NCBI GenBank assembly: GCA_911728435.2
Contig: OU452213.1
Coordinates: 3,637,834-3,701,833 of the forward strand
Source of the DNA: Apoderus coryli
Lineage: Eukaryota; Arthropoda; Insecta; Coleoptera; Attelabidae
Direction: 5' to 3'
DNA: 64,000 nucleotides
The notes under the pieces: model-generated
Database searches by the model: none
Told to the model about the DNA's origin: nothing
Seen by the model: only the letters and a program-made list of their open reading frames with translations
Translations under genes and position numbers: made by a program
Shown: positions 20,564-32,777 of the stretch, in pieces
Numbering within the stretch: the first letter of the stretch is position 1
How the letters are laid out: each line of letters opens with the position of its first letter

Positions 20564-22250
20564 ATTGCCCCTGATTTTGGGACAGACAAAAATAACTGTA
20601 CGAAACTTGGATAAAAATACTGGACTTATACCACTGAAACTAGGAACGACAAAAGTAGAAGAATATTCGCACACTTTAATACATTATTACGATTTATCAC
20701 CGATAGTCGAACAAGTTGAAAAACTCAAATCTCAAACTCATTCAATAATTAAAATAATTAATACACATGGTGACTATTATACTGATGTTTCAAATTATTA
20801 CAAAGTTTTAAGATTTATAGAAGAAAAAGTGGAGACAAAAATTAATGAAATTATTCCTCAAGAAAGAACTCGAACAAAAAGAGGTCTTATTAATGGAATA
20901 GGTTCAATCTTTAAAGCCATCACAGGAAACTTAGATGCCTATGATGCAGAACGATACGAAAGTTTAATAAAACAGTTACAAGAAAATCAAAAAGAATTAT
21001 CTTCAAAATTAAATAAGCAAGGATCTTTAGCAATTACTCTCATAGAAAAATTCAATAATACTATTCAACAAATAAATCATAACGAAGAGCTATTGGAAAA
21101 GAAAGTGAAAGAATTTGCAAGTTACGTACAAAGGCAACATTATAAAGAAAATTCTATGTATATGAAAGAAGTTCTAAATCAAATAATAAATATGTATGAA
21201 ATAATCAATTCAATTCTGCAGGATATCGAAAATTCCATTCTATTTGCAAGACTTCAAATTATGCATCCTAGTATAATCAAAACTTCGGATCTTTATCAAG
21301 AATTACTGATTTTACAAAAACATTTTAAAGAAGAACAATTTCCAGTCGAATTAACTTTACAAAATACCCCTGTAATTGAACAAATAATTAAAATCGACAG
21401 CTATATATTAAATAACAGAATAACTTATATTTTACATATTCCTTTAATGTTTCCATCTAATTTCGAAATGTATCATTTGTTTTCAATACCAATATTTTCG
21501 AAGGGTCAGTTTAAGGCTATTATACCTCAAAACAAATATTTAATAATAAATCAGTTGTACTACGCATTTATGGGTACCCCCTGTAAGAAGATGCAACCCA
21601 AACTCTTCATTTGCGACAATATAAATTTGAACGAGATTTCCAGCGAAGCCAACCCTTGCGAAATCCAGTTGTTAAATACGAAGAACACCTCCACATGCCA
21701 ACAAACATCAATTGTTATCACCAAGCCTACCCTTAAGCAATTAGAAGCCAATTTATGGATCACGTTACTTCCATCAACTCAATCAATCAAATTAAAATGT
21801 AATGAACAAGAAGAAATTGTTAAAATGATTGGAACTCATCTGTTCGATGTTCCTATTGATTGTCAATTATCAGTCAATGAATGGACAATTACAAACAAAC
21901 AACAAACAACGAAAAATCAAGCAATTATGTTTCCCGAGTTAGACGTTGATGTAAAGTTCACACCTCAACCTAACCTGAGCTTAACTCTAAAAGAAGTTAA
22001 ACTCGATGAACTTCAAGATATCAAAACCCAATTTCTGAACAATGAAGCCGATTTAACGTTTCAAAAGGTCACCAAATATCCAAGTGTATGGACAATTCTA
22101 ATCTACATATCCGCCACCATCGGAGTTTTATATATGTGCTACAAGAAACTTCGACCCAAACGAATCAAGTCGCAACCACCCCAGGAGTTAGATGTTCAGC
22201 TACCTCAGTTACCCTCCTTCGCTGAATCTTCGAGGGGAGGAATTATATAA
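20564..22250 (+). CDS. env: errantivirus envelope fusion protein, main exon
   Basis: Open frame of about 561 codons beginning right after a splice acceptor (TTTTCAG at 20557-20563), with no suitable ATG at its start, which fits use of the leader ATG. A furin-type basic site (RTKR) is near residue 105, followed by a hydrophobic Gly-rich fusion-peptide-like segment. Heptad-rich helices follow, then a Cys-containing region, and a transmembrane segment near residues 505-525 with a basic tail. This is the layout of the F-like env of errantiviruses and baculovirus-type fusion proteins. The stop codon falls at 22248-22250, inside the first ten bases of the 3' LTR. No inactivating lesion is seen. Whether it is infectious cannot be told from sequence. 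Confidence 0.88.
22231..22240 (+). other. polypurine tract
   Basis: The purine run ending GAGGGGAGG lies immediately before the 3' LTR, where plus-strand priming is expected. It also codes for env residues. Confidence 0.8.
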
Positions 22251-22488
22251 TTAATCTTCATATGAAGTATATGAAATGTATATGATAAATATTGTTTATC
22301 TCGCATAAGTTAATAATTGTTTATGTAGTCATTTTTTTCATTACTTTGCTTAATACTATTTTTCAGTTAGGACAGTCAGTCAGAAAGAAGCTTTTGAATG
22401 TATAAGATATAATTTTGAAACTTAAATTGTAATTGTTAAATAAAATAAAGTTTTTAAAAACAAAGATCCTCGGCGTTGTGAGATAATT
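22241..22488 (+). repeat. 3' LTR of the errantivirus
   Basis: 248 bp, base for base the same as the 5' LTR on visual comparison, followed by the CATG target duplicate at 22489-22492. Confidence 0.95.
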
Positions 22489-22492
22489 CATG

Positions 22493-23855
22493 TAAACAAT
22501 GTATTTCAACGTAAATTGTTTCTTAATTGATTTTACACTAATTAGGAGATATTTTCGGAAAAACATCTACTATACGGGGTGGTAGTTTAAGTTCAGGTTC
22601 ATTTGTTACTTTATTTTGATTATAACACTAACAATTTCGCACGCCCTTTATACCTTAATTTTATATTACAGCCTTTTTTACTCCAAGTTCTATTGGCAGT
22701 TTAGCAGATCTGTTTTTTTGGCCGTATTCTTATACCCTTTACCTTCAAAATTTAATCAGTTCCTAGCCATGTCCAATAGTATTTTTGCACCATATTTGGT
22801 CAAAATCCGTTGAACTGTTTTTTTAGTAATTTCACAAATATACAGGGTGTTCTACGGTGGTAACCCATTAGATTATTTCAGAGACTACTTCGAATTGAAT
22901 TTTGAAAATTTCAGTGTCTATATTGTCAAATATGCTCTACTCAAATAATATAATAGTAACGGCATAGCACTTCCGGTTATACCGGAAGTTGTTATTTTAA
23001 ATGGAACACCCTATATATTATTACATTTTTCGATTCTAAATAAGATTTCAGATATATTTCATGTATCATGCCCTATACCTAACGTCAGTCGTTTTTGACT
23101 TCTATCAAGATTTATGTCAAAATTGACAATTTAGGGCTCCATAAGAATTCCGTTTTTTCCTTGTAAATCAGTATTTAATAATTATTTTGCAGGTATTTTC
23201 TTATCAGGTGGGATCTTCTTTTTCGAATTGACAAGACATTTTCTGATTAGTTTATACAGGGTGGTCAACAAATTATATTAAAAACGGTTCAAGAAAAACA
23301 GTTGAAAGTCAATTTTTTTCAAATGGAATTATATGAAAATATTTTCAAAACCGTGATTTATTACACCAATTGTGCAAAACACAATAATAAATTTTTTTCT
23401 CAAAGTGGTTACTTTCATAGCTACTATTAAAATAATAAAATTAAAAAACAAGAAAATCAAAATCATTAAAAATATTATTTTTGATACACCCTGTATAGTA
23501 ATCGTAAATTTGGTATTTGAATTTGTAGTTTTGACACAAGCAGACGTTTTTATAAAGAATGACTTTTTCTTCTAAATCTACAAATAAAAAAGTTTTTCTT
23601 CTTCCAAACTCTATCCGTGGACACTTTGTAGAAATGAAAAATAATTTCGTGGCATAAATAATTCATTGTATATAATATATAGAGTGTTCCATTTAAAATA
23701 ACAATATTTGGGTTTCTGTATAGCAGAATCGAAAGCATGGATCTGGGAATATACCGCTCGGTTTTGCGGATTTGCTTCCTATCAAATTACTTATCTTTGA
23801 AGAAGACCTAGATCAACTTAGTAAAAACTTCAATTTCGCTTCTTTCTTCTTCTTC
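22493..23855. repeat. cluster of short non-autonomous TIR elements, no gene
   Basis: Several 'acagggtg...' and '...caccctgta' ends mark short elements. One spans about 22840-23017 with a palindrome ACTTCCGGTTATACCGGAAGT near 22970. Another spans about 23256-23492. A 26-bp inverted pair lies at about 22991-23016 and 23667-23692 (GTTATTTTAAATGGAACACCCTATA type). No coding sequence is recognised. Confidence 0.6.
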
Positions 23856-24182
23856 TTATGGTGCCTTATCCTTAAGAACGTTGGCTATTACATTTGCCCA
23901 CCTGATCTTATTTGTAGCTATCCTGAACAGTTCTATGGAGGTCATATTTGTCCATTGTCGTAGTTTTTTAAGCCATGAGTTGCGTCTTCTTCCTGATCCC
24001 CTTTTGTTATTGATTTTGCCTTCAATTATAAGTTGGAGCAGTTCGTATTTTTCATTTCTCATGATGTGGCCAAAATATTGTGTTTTTCGTTTCTTTATGA
24101 GGATCATGAGCTCTCTTTCTTTGTTCATTCTCCGCAAGACTTCCTCGTTTGTCGTATAACTCATGTAGGATATTCTGAGCAT
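23856..24182 (-). pseudogene. 3' end of an RTE-type non-LTR retrotransposon
   Basis: About 108 residues carry the RTE tail signature 'KTQYFGHIMRNEKYELLQ' followed by 'GSGRRRNSWLKKLRQW'. The reverse transcriptase core is absent, so it is a 5'-truncated copy. It ends about 90 bp upstream of the gudu start codon and may overlap the gudu promoter or 5' UTR. Confidence 0.8.
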
Positions 24183-24274
24183 TTTTTAAATGTCAAAAAC
24201 AGTTTGACGCATTGTCATTATAAGGTTATATTGTCTCGAAGAATGTCAGAAATATTTGACAAAAACAGATAAAC

Positions 24275-26903
24275 ATGAAAGCCAGTTCGTTGGAATCAAT
24301 CGATGAATTCGGTGAAGAAAACATCATCGGGCCTAGAGAGGTTATTATTGAAGAACACACGGACAGTGAAGGATCAACAACTCCAGGGTAAGTTTGCTGC
24401 ACAACCAAACAAACTTCTATGGGATTGATTTTTGTAGATCTTCATCTGAGGAAGAGCGAAGATCTGAACGACCGAAAGCGGATATTCCACCAGAATACTG
24501 GCATATTCAGAAACTAGTAAAGTACTTAAAAACTGGCAATCAAACCGCTACTGTAGTGGCGTTATGTTGTCTCAAGGATCATGATTTAACCACAGAGATA
24601 AATCAATTAGCTATTCAGGTAAATTTCTATACACTATACAATTTGATAGTAACAATGAACGATCGTTTATCTAACAGGAAATTGGAGGATTAGAACTACT
24701 AATTAATCTGCTTGAGACTAAAGACTTGAACTGCAAACTGGGCGCATTGAGCGTCTTAACAGAACTGTCCCAGAACCAAGACATCCGTCGCTGCATCGCA
24801 GATTTAGGCGGCATCAATCTTTTAGTGAAAAACCTAACTGAACCAGCCCGTGATCTACAAATCCTCGTAGCTGAAACTATCTACAATGTAGCTCAGATTC
24901 GCAAAGCTAGAAAACATATACGCAAATGCCAAGGCATTCCCAAACTAGTGGACTTCCTAGATGTCAATGAAACGTATTTGAAAACACCAAAAGAATCCTT
25001 GGGAACTGAGGAAATTGAAATGGTGAATATCGCGAAAGCTGCAGCTAAAGCTCTGTGGTCGGTATCGAAAAGCAGGAAAAACATCCAGGTTATGATGAAA
25101 AGCGGTGCAGTACCTTTACTCGCAAGATTATTAAGGTAATCTGGATGAAAAGACAAAACCTTGAGGATGTTTTATGTATACTTTTTATAGATCTACACAT
25201 ATGGATGTTGTTATTCCCACTATTGGAACTATATCCCAATGTGCCAGTGATTCTAGTTATCAGTTAGCAATCCAAACCGAAGGAATGATTAAAGATATTG
25301 TCAGGCATCTCTCCACAGAAGTAATTTAACAACTATCTCCTTGTAACTGTTGAGTAATTATAATGAATTATACAGGATTATCCAGCTTTGAGACGTTTTT
25401 GTGCAGAAACAATATTTAAATGCTGTGAAAAAACAGTGACGCGAGATATGGTGAGGGTGTCCGGCGGTTTAGATCCGCTAGTGATGATGGCGAAAGATCC
25501 TAAAGCAAAAGAGGACAAACCACTTCTAGCTGCAGTCACTGGGGCTATATGGAAAACAGCGATCAGCCCAGAGAGTGTGGAACGATTCGGACAACTTAAA
25601 ACTGTTGAGGTACCGTAAATGGATCTAATTATCTATATCTCTCACATTTATGTTGATTAGGTTTTAGTGAAGCTTCTAGAGAATGTGGAAGAAGACGAGA
25701 GAGTCTTGAGCAATGTTGTTGGAGCTTTAGGTGAATGTCTGAAGTTTGAAAGCAATCGGCAAACATTGCGACGTTGTGACGGCATTCCCCATCTGGTTAA
25801 TCTGCTCAATTATACCTACCCGCCGCTATTAGAAAATGTTCCATTAGTGTTACGGGAATGCGCGGAAGACGAGGAGTCTATGAGGATTATTGAGCAGTTG
25901 GATGGTGTCCGACTTATTTGGTCGTTATTAAAGAATGATTCACCCAAGGTCCAGGCCAATGCAGCATGGTCTCTGGTACCATGTATTCGATATGCAACCG
26001 ACTCAGGGGAAATGGTACGATGTTTTGTTGGTGGGTTGGAATTGATTGTCAATTTGTTGAAGTCATCTGATAATCATGTTTTGGCTTGTGTTTGTGCTGC
26101 TATTGCTGAAGTCGCGAAAGATATTGAAAATTTGGCTGTCATTACTGGTAATTTATTATTTTTATCATAATCATAAAAGGATCTGAGGAAACTTGAAAAA
26201 ATCCAAGCTTGATTTGCCTGGATTGTTTTTAAATTAACTCTGAACCCTTGGCATAGTTTTGCTCATTTTCTTGTTGTGGTAATTTATAATTGAACGGAAA
26301 CTGAATTAGACCCCTAGAACTTATTACACTTAATAATATTTCAGACTATGGTGTAGTTCCTATGCTTGTGAACCTAGTTCTTACCGATGACGTAGAATTA
26401 AGGCAGCATTTAGCATCTGCTATCGCGTACTGTTGTGCTTGGGGCTCCAATTGCAAAGAATTTGGACGGTAAGATGCTAAACGTTGTAAAAAAAAAAGAT
26501 GAGGAATTCAATTGTTATGATTCAAGTCTACTTTAAAGGCTTGATTGAATTTAATATTGAACAAATGGTTTTAAAGAATTTATGTGGACGTTCCAGACTT
26601 GGAGCCATCACGCCCCTGGTCCAATACATGGCGGACGGCGATGCCGACGTACATAGAACCACAGCCCTAGCTTTGTTCCACTTATCCAAGAACCCATTCA
26701 ACTGTATTACAATGCACGAAAGTGGCGTTGTACCATTTTTGCTTAAAGCTGTGTCGTCGACCGATTGGAAGTTGCAGGAAGCCGCTGCAGGTTGTTTGGC
26801 CAACATACGAAAGTTGGCATTGGAAGCGGAAACAGTCCATTTGATCAGGAATAAAGATGATGATGATGATGAGGAGTCCAGTGAGGAAGAGAGTGAAGTT
26901 TGA
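24275..26903 (+). CDS. gudu: armadillo-repeat protein gudu / ARMC4 (ODAD2)
   Basis: Eight exons: 24275-24387, 24438-24618, 24678-25135, 25191-25320, 25376-25609, 25661-26147, 26345-26468, 26597-26903, all GT-AG with continuous phase, giving 677 residues. The N-terminus is acidic and Ser-rich, followed by '[20 protein letters not shown]'. Serial armadillo repeats then run to near the end ('[15 protein letters not shown]', '[10 protein letters not shown]', '[11 protein letters not shown]', '[11 protein letters not shown]'). The C-terminus is a short Asp/Glu run. This arrangement matches Drosophila gudu and vertebrate ARMC4. The vertebrate protein docks outer dynein arms on motile cilia, and the fly gene is needed for sperm formation. 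Testis expression is therefore expected. Orthology is from repeat order and the conserved N-terminal motif. Confidence 0.88.
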
Positions 26904-27370
26904 GGGTTTTATATAATTTGATTGTAATAAAAGTGTTGAGGGATATTGTGGTTTTGTTTTTTTGCAACAAAATACGTAATAATGATAAATGATAAATACC
27001 TTCATTAATGCAAATCGTTGGTCGTCATCTAATACTATTTTTGAAGGTAATTTAGTAGTATCCATTGTCCACTTTCAAAATACCAAACAACAAACTTAAT
27101 TTATATGCACGCGATGTATACACTTTATGTTGTAAGTACAACCTGCTTCGTTTTTCGCTATGAAGCAACTGGTTTGTTTTTCAATCTTTTGTATTTTATT
27201 ACAAAATAATAAAATAGAAATGATAATTAGTCGTTCTTGTTGAAGGTTTGTTTAAGCAGAGAAGGAGGGATGTAGCAGTAATAGGTAGGAATTTTGATAT
27301 TCTCAAATATTGTTTTTGGCGGTGTGATGTTGTATTTTGTAGCAGCCTTATTAAGGCCAACAGGTTCCTA
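26904..27370. other. gudu 3' flank, no gene
   Basis: An AATAAA-type signal (aataaaagtg) lies near 26927, soon after the gudu stop. The open frames here are AT-rich and resemble nothing known. Confidence 0.6.
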
Positions 27371-27384
27371 TAAGTGTATGATGG

Positions 27385-27965
27385 CATTATATACAGGGTG
27401 TGTCAAATGCATTAAAATTGGACCGTGTTCCGAACCTGATGGGTTGTGAAATTTAGGCAGGAGAATGGTATTATGAAGGACAATCTGCATGCCATCCATC
27501 AGGCAACGAACAGGTTTCAATTTTAATGCGTCGGTTTGGTATAGAACGCCATCATTCAAGCCCTAAGCAACTATTCTTAATAACGAATTAGCCACAAGGC
27601 GTTTGGCATGCAAATAGCCCTTCATAATATCATTGTCCTGTCTAAATTTCACAACCCTTCAGGCACCGGAAAAATTTCAATTTTTTGATGCTTTTGCTCG
27701 GTATTGGACTATAGAACGCTATCATTCAAGCCCTAAGAAACTTTCCTTAATGACACTGCTTCCGCATGTCGTTTGGCATGCAAATAGCCCTTCATAATAT
27801 CATTATGCTGCCTAAATTTGACAACCCTTCAAGCAGGAAAAAAATTTCAATTTTTTGATGCTTTTGTTTGGTATAGGACCATATCATTGCCCTAAGAAAC
27901 CATCCTTAATAACGAATTAACCACATGTCGGGAACATGTTTCAATTTTAATCGATATGAATTTAG
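27385..27965. repeat. 170-bp repeat, tandem and inverted copies
   Basis: Two direct copies begin with GTTTGGCATGCAAATAGCCC at 27601 and 27771, with a partial third to about 27960. A segment at about 27390-27480 is the reverse complement of part of the unit ('ttgtgaaatttaggcaggagaa'), so the block has inverted ends. Another fragment is at 4355-4445. 27966-28628 holds no recognised feature beyond AT-rich 3' UTR of the next gene. Confidence 0.85.
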
Positions 27966-28628
27966 CAGCCAAAATTTCCAAATACAGCCGACTGACCAGT
28001 GGCGCGCCGACAATTTTCCAGGTCAATGGCTTTATATTATATTAAATGAATGATACCAATTTTATTTTTTACAAATAAATGAACAACTTTTCTTATAGTA
28101 AAACTATTAATACAAAGTATTTAAAAACATGAATCTAAAAAATGTTTTTCCTGAATCTGCATCTAATAATCTACGTGGGGACGACTCCCAAGGCTTAGTT
28201 TTTGAGGAAAACCCATATATACTTGTAGTTTATCATACGAAACTGACACTATTTTTATATATCGACATCTTCACATCAACGAAAAGTGAATAACAATTAT
28301 TTATACACTTTATACTGGGGCATACCAATTGACTTTTTTTTTGTGGAGAATGGAAAGTCATTCGAAAGAAAAACTGTGTTTTGCACGGCAGAAAAGCAGA
28401 TTTAATGCCTAGTAAAACAAAAAAATTCCAGAATTTGTTTTCTTTCAATATGCTGAAAGTAAATAATAAATAAATAAAACAAAACCAGTTAAAAATAAAA
28501 AAAATATATCTATTAACAAATATATACAATAAACATATAAATATTTACAAATAAATTAGAAAATTTGTTAAACAAAAGCAGGAACAAAATATTTACAATA
28601 GTACAATAAAAAATTAATGATTTTTCTT

Positions 28629-29150
28629 CTACCAGGGCCTCCAAACGTCGTCTGCCGTCGTACTACTTGGTTCACAAACTTCCAATTTATTATAACTATA
28701 ATTATTGTTGTTATTGTCATTATTAACTGCTGCCTGACTACTTGTTACAACCTCGTAGCAATGCGACTGCGAAACTGTACCAGAACTAATGGCATAACCA
28801 TTCTTTAAGCTCGATTCACACTTCGCGTAATTGTATCGCACAGCACTTGAATTATAATTATTATGATAAATCATGTTCCGCGTTAAATTATTATTATTAT
28901 TATTATTATGTGACGCATATGCGTAAGCGTACCGTGGTCTGCTACGCAGTTTTTGCAGATAGTTAACTGTCATTTCCAAAATATCTGCTTTTTCTAATTT
29001 GGCACTGCGTTGCCCAGTTTTGTTCGCCGATTCCGGATCACATTCTAGCAGGATATTCTTCAACATCTCCAAACTCTCATTGATTCGAGCCCGCCGTTTT
29101 TTCTCCATTAAAGGTTTTCTGATTTTGCGATCTTCACTTAAACACGACAT
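28629..29150 (-). CDS. HES-type bHLH repressor with C-terminal WRPW
   Basis: A single-exon frame of 173 residues. The bHLH starts almost at once: '[20 protein letters not shown]' with the Pro in the basic region that marks Hairy/E(spl)/HES proteins, then helix 2 '[17 protein letters not shown]'. The protein ends in WRPW, the Groucho/TLE-recruiting tetrapeptide. Between them is Asn/Ser/Tyr-rich low complexity, and I do not recognise an Orange domain. Family members repress proneural and other genes downstream of Notch in the nucleus. It is a close relative of the gene at 47744-48289. Intronless structure is typical of E(spl)-complex genes. The symbol within the family cannot be assigned. Confidence 0.9.
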   Translation of the reverse strand: MSCLSEDRKIRKPLMEKKRRARINESLEMLKNILLECDPESANKTGQRSAKLEKADILEMTVNYLQKLRSRPRYAYAYASHNNNNNNNLTRNMIYHNNYNSSAVRYNYAKCESSLKNGYAISSGTVSQSHCYEVVTSSQAAVNNDNNNNNYSYNKLEVCEPSSTTADDVWRPW

Positions 29151-29239
29151 TTTTGTTTATTTTTTTTTTGTTGGTTTGAGACTGTTTGTTGTTAGTTCAA
29201 CTATTCGAATGTCAATGGCAATTTGTTCTAAGGTTTAGC

Positions 29240-29555
29240 TGGTTTTAAAAAGTTGTCCCCACTCTAGTTCGATGTCATAACTAAGTTTTCGGTACCTGAA
29301 GGGATTTTGAGGCAAAATGTATAATTTTTTATTATATGTTGTTGGTTTATGGTTTTAAAATGGGGCCATAAAGTCAATTTAAAGCATGGCCAAAGCGTGT
29401 CATTGGACGAATTTAGTTTTGCGGGCAAAACTAACTAGACAAAAAATGTTTTTAGTACCAAATATTAATATTTTCTTTAAATTATTCAGGATTGCATTAA
29501 TTTATTTGTACACCCTGTAATTTATACATTCATAATGTTGACCTATAACTAAATT
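29240..29555. other. upstream region of the HES gene
   Basis: No clear Su(H) (YRTGDGAA) site or TATA box was recognised in about 300 bp upstream of the start. An 'acaccctgta' end at about 29510 marks an adjacent short repeat. Confidence 0.4.
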
Positions 29556-29559
29556 TTGA

Positions 29560-30130
29560 CAGTATGCAAAAGCTCCGTTCTGGGGCCCGGAACCCATCTT
29601 TGGCCTTCCAAAAAGCCATATGAAGGAAGAACTTCGGAGATGGGAAAAGGAACAACTTAAGTCCTACTGGAGAAACACTCCAGGCCTAAGATAATCAAAA
29701 AGGTTTATCAAAACTTCAGAGGCCAACGCAGGGAAGCTTATCCAACTGGAGAGAAGCGACCTAAGGCGAATTACAGGCCTTTTTACGGGACACCACCCAG
29801 TGAAGTACCATCTCAAACCGAGGACGACACTTGTCGGTACCATCTCAAAAAGATGGGCCTAACCGAGGACGGTTTTGCGAAGACGCAACAGAGACAACAG
29901 AACACGTGCTCTGCGAATGCATGGCACTTTTCTGCAAAAGGCTAAAACACCTTGGAGGGATGACCCTAACACCCGACGAGGCAAGGAATTTAGCCCCCAG
30001 AGAAATCATCAACTTTATGAAGAGTGTGGGACAGCTGGGCAATTCATAGATTAGAGTCATTCACAAAAGATCTTCTGCAGGTCGAAGTGAGGGGAGGCCA
30101 AACCGCCTGAACGACTCCGGAAAACAACCT
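29560..30130 (+). pseudogene. 3' fragment of an I/R1-like non-LTR element, copy A
   Basis: Broken frame with a terminal zinc-finger-like 'CEDATETTEHVLCECM' preceded by 'RRITGLFTGHHPVKYHL'-type sequence. This is what follows RNase H in I-group elements. A small local duplication ('taccatctcaaa' twice, near 29808 and 29839) disrupts the frame. Copy B is at 43970-44470 in the opposite orientation. Confidence 0.7.
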
Positions 30131-30219
30131 ACAAGACAGCAAACATAAACATTATTGAGTTAAAACTAATGACATCGAAATTAATTTAGAAAAAGAATAT
30201 GCGTATATAATAAATAAGA

Positions 30220-31505
30220 TCTCACAGTAAGCTAATCTTCGGAACGATATAGGAGGCGAGACAACCGGGCCCTAAACGCAAGCAGTGTTTGGTCAAAGTA
30301 ATCGATCTCACTGCTGATCCCTCGTGCATTGCACTCTTGTAATGCTCTAAACAGAGGTGCCCTATACTCATAGTTGGTACGAAGTGTATGGATATGGAAT
30401 ATCCTAGCGTTTCTGGAAAAAAACCGTGGAATGTTGAAACCAATCCGCTCCAGCAGCTGAGGACAGTCAATCATACCATTAATTATATTAAAGAGAAACA
30501 CCTGTCCAGCATATAATCTACGTGTAGCCAAAGAGTTCATGTTAAATCTGCCAAGGAGCATGCGATGATCATATCCTCGCGACGGAAAATGCCCATCAAT
30601 TTTGAACGCTAAGTACTTGAGAAATCTACGCTGAACACTCTCAACCTGTCTTATATGTACTTGATTGAACAAATTGGTCAGACACTCAACGTTGTTAAAT
30701 TCTTTAGTTATTCGAAACAAAAAACCAAGCATACGAAAAGAGTCACATAGTAGGTGCTGTGTATGTGTTGTAAATTGTAAGTTGGTGTCCACATAGACTC
30801 CCAAATCCCTGACGACCTCACACGAGTCAAGAATGGTATTACATAACCGGTAGGGAAACATATATGTGCTCTGCGACCTGGAGAATACAGCAAGTTTGCG
30901 TTTTCCCACATTCAAAGGGAGTTTGTTAGTATGGCACCACAGCTCGAGCCTCGACAGATCAGCCTCCAATAATTCGCAATCAGCAAGAGATCGAACAGCT
31001 CTGTAAATCTTGAAAAAAAAATCAAGTAACTGCTCAAAAAGCCTTCCGATATGTCATTAATGAAAATGGAGAAAATAAGGGGAGCAAGACAACTGCCCTG
31101 TGGGGCACCACTGGTGGGTATGAAATAATCAAACCTATGTCCATTGTATTCAACGAACTGTTTACGATTAGTTAGATAAGTATAAAAAACACCAGGAGAT
31201 CCTCATCAAAGCCAATATTGCACATCTTCTGCAGTATCAGGGAGTGATCAAGTCTATCGAACGCTTTCGAAAAGTCGGTGTAGGTAGCATCCAGTTGCAT
31301 GCCTCCACCGACAGCGGAAAACACGTCCTGAAAAAAACACGTTAGATTAGTAACTGTGGATCGTCCCTGGAAGAAACCATGCTGCTTAGAGTCGATGTCG
31401 TGCTTTACTTGGTTAAATATTTTTCGGTGAAGTGTAGTTTCAAATACTTTAGCGAAATTGGGTAAAATGGAAATAGAACGATATTGAAGTTTGGCTACCT
31501 ATTTT
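30220..31505 (-). pseudogene. Jockey-like reverse transcriptase remnant, copy A
   Basis: Read on the minus strand, the first part (about 31500-30990) gives 'QHGFFQGRSTVTNL', 'YTDFSKAFDRLDH' and a Gly-Ala-Pro-Gln-Gly-Ser box. The 245-codon frame at 30232-30969 gives the thumb and tail. The catalytic FADDLK box present in copy B is replaced here by 'IFFFK' near 31010, with frame breaks on either side, so it is dead. The tail 'FLKYLAFKIDGHFP' matches copy B at 38-39.5 kb. Confidence 0.8.
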
Positions 31506-31509
31506 TGGG

Positions 31510-32777
31510 ACACCGTGTATATATTATAGATTTTTTTTTACTGTAAGAAAAAGCGCAATTTTGGTAATTGAAATAACATGAAATTTGTATTAAATATCTT
31601 TGTTTTTATAAACATTTTCTTTTATAGACACCCCTGCATGTGAGGTGGTGCGGGGTCGATATTTCAACTGAAATTGTAAAAAGGGTTGGTCAAATTGCAT
31701 AGCACAATCCTTCTGGGAAACCGTTCTATATTTACGTGTGCTGGGCATTCATCGAAATTGATACGAATTTGCATATTATCTATAGTATTTGCTTTGGCTC
31801 ATAAATCTTCACATTTTTATTGGCTACTCTTCAGAGTCAGTCGAGATAATAGCAACATTTTTAGGCACCAAAGGCGTACAGACATTTTTATTTTAACACC
31901 AAAAAAATGTAAAAAAATGCTGTTGTTTTCACGGATGATGAAATAAAAAAATTAACTTTATAAGGATTTGTCTCACGTATTTCTTTTATCTAAACTTTAT
32001 AGTTATACTGTTCCTACTATGTCGAGTTTTAGCAAGTGTATTGTTGGGACGCAAAGACCCCATCTCTACGTCTATGTAAGTATATTGGTAAAGAGTTGCC
32101 AGGTCCCATGTTACGAAACCCTTTTGTGATGAAAAGGGTTTTACAACCAGAGTTATAAAAGCATTTTGCGAAAGTGTTGAAAGTAAAAGTTTTGTCTCTA
32201 AATTGCCGCAATTTCGTAATATTTGCAAAATATCACCTAAACTTTCGTCTGTGTTTTGCTTTATTTTATTTTTTTGCGATATGTATATAGAACGGCTGTT
32301 AAATCATTGAATTCTTAGTACTATTATTGCTACAGTAAAGTTTACGATTTAATAACAAATAGTTGAGCATAAGAAAAAAATTATTCGCAATTTCACTGAA
32401 CGGGTTGTTTTATAGAACCCTTTTTTTATGAGTTAGCAAAGATTTTTGCAACCCTTTATTTAAGATATTATATTGTTGCTATTTCAAAGAACAGTTATAT
32501 ATTAAAAAAGTTGAGAGACTAATAAATGGAAGAAGAAGTTTTTGTTACTTTTTATTGTAACCCTTTGCGAATAAATTTTTATTAGAAGTTTTTGCTTTAA
32601 AAAAAAAATAAGAACCCAAACTTTATTTGAATGGGTCTTTTATCGAATGTATTTCCTTTAACTTTTTCTTTCTTTTAACTTTTTAACCTATTTTGGTAAA
32701 TTGGGTTCTTTGAACTTTTGTGGAAGTATCATTTTCGATATATATTTGCATTTACAATTTACACCCATGGACAAAAA
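31510..32777. other. no recognisable gene
   Basis: AT-rich sequence with homopolymer runs. Short open frames at about 31686-31946 and 31986-32228 have no recognisable motif. Confidence 0.5.

Larger units (their letters stand above)
15017..22488 (+). mobile_element. complete errantivirus-type Gypsy retrotransposon with gag, pol and env
   Basis: A 7472-bp element bounded by 248-bp LTRs and a 4-bp target duplication CATG (15013-15016 and 22489-22492). Gag, pol and env frames are all open. The primer-binding site, polypurine tract, slippery site and env splice signals are present. The two LTRs appear identical on direct reading, so the insertion is very recent. Gag lacks a CCHC knuckle and env is of the fusion-protein type, as in Drosophila gypsy/17.6-like errantiviruses. 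It lies between the SEC14-like gene and gudu. Confidence 0.95.

Noticed and set aside
26682..27065. 127-codon minus-strand frame over the gudu 3' end
   Set aside because: It overlaps a well-supported coding exon in antisense and shows no domain or splice context.
31686..32228. Short frames between the RT remnant and the satellite
   Set aside because: AT-rich, no conserved motif, no splice or regulatory context.
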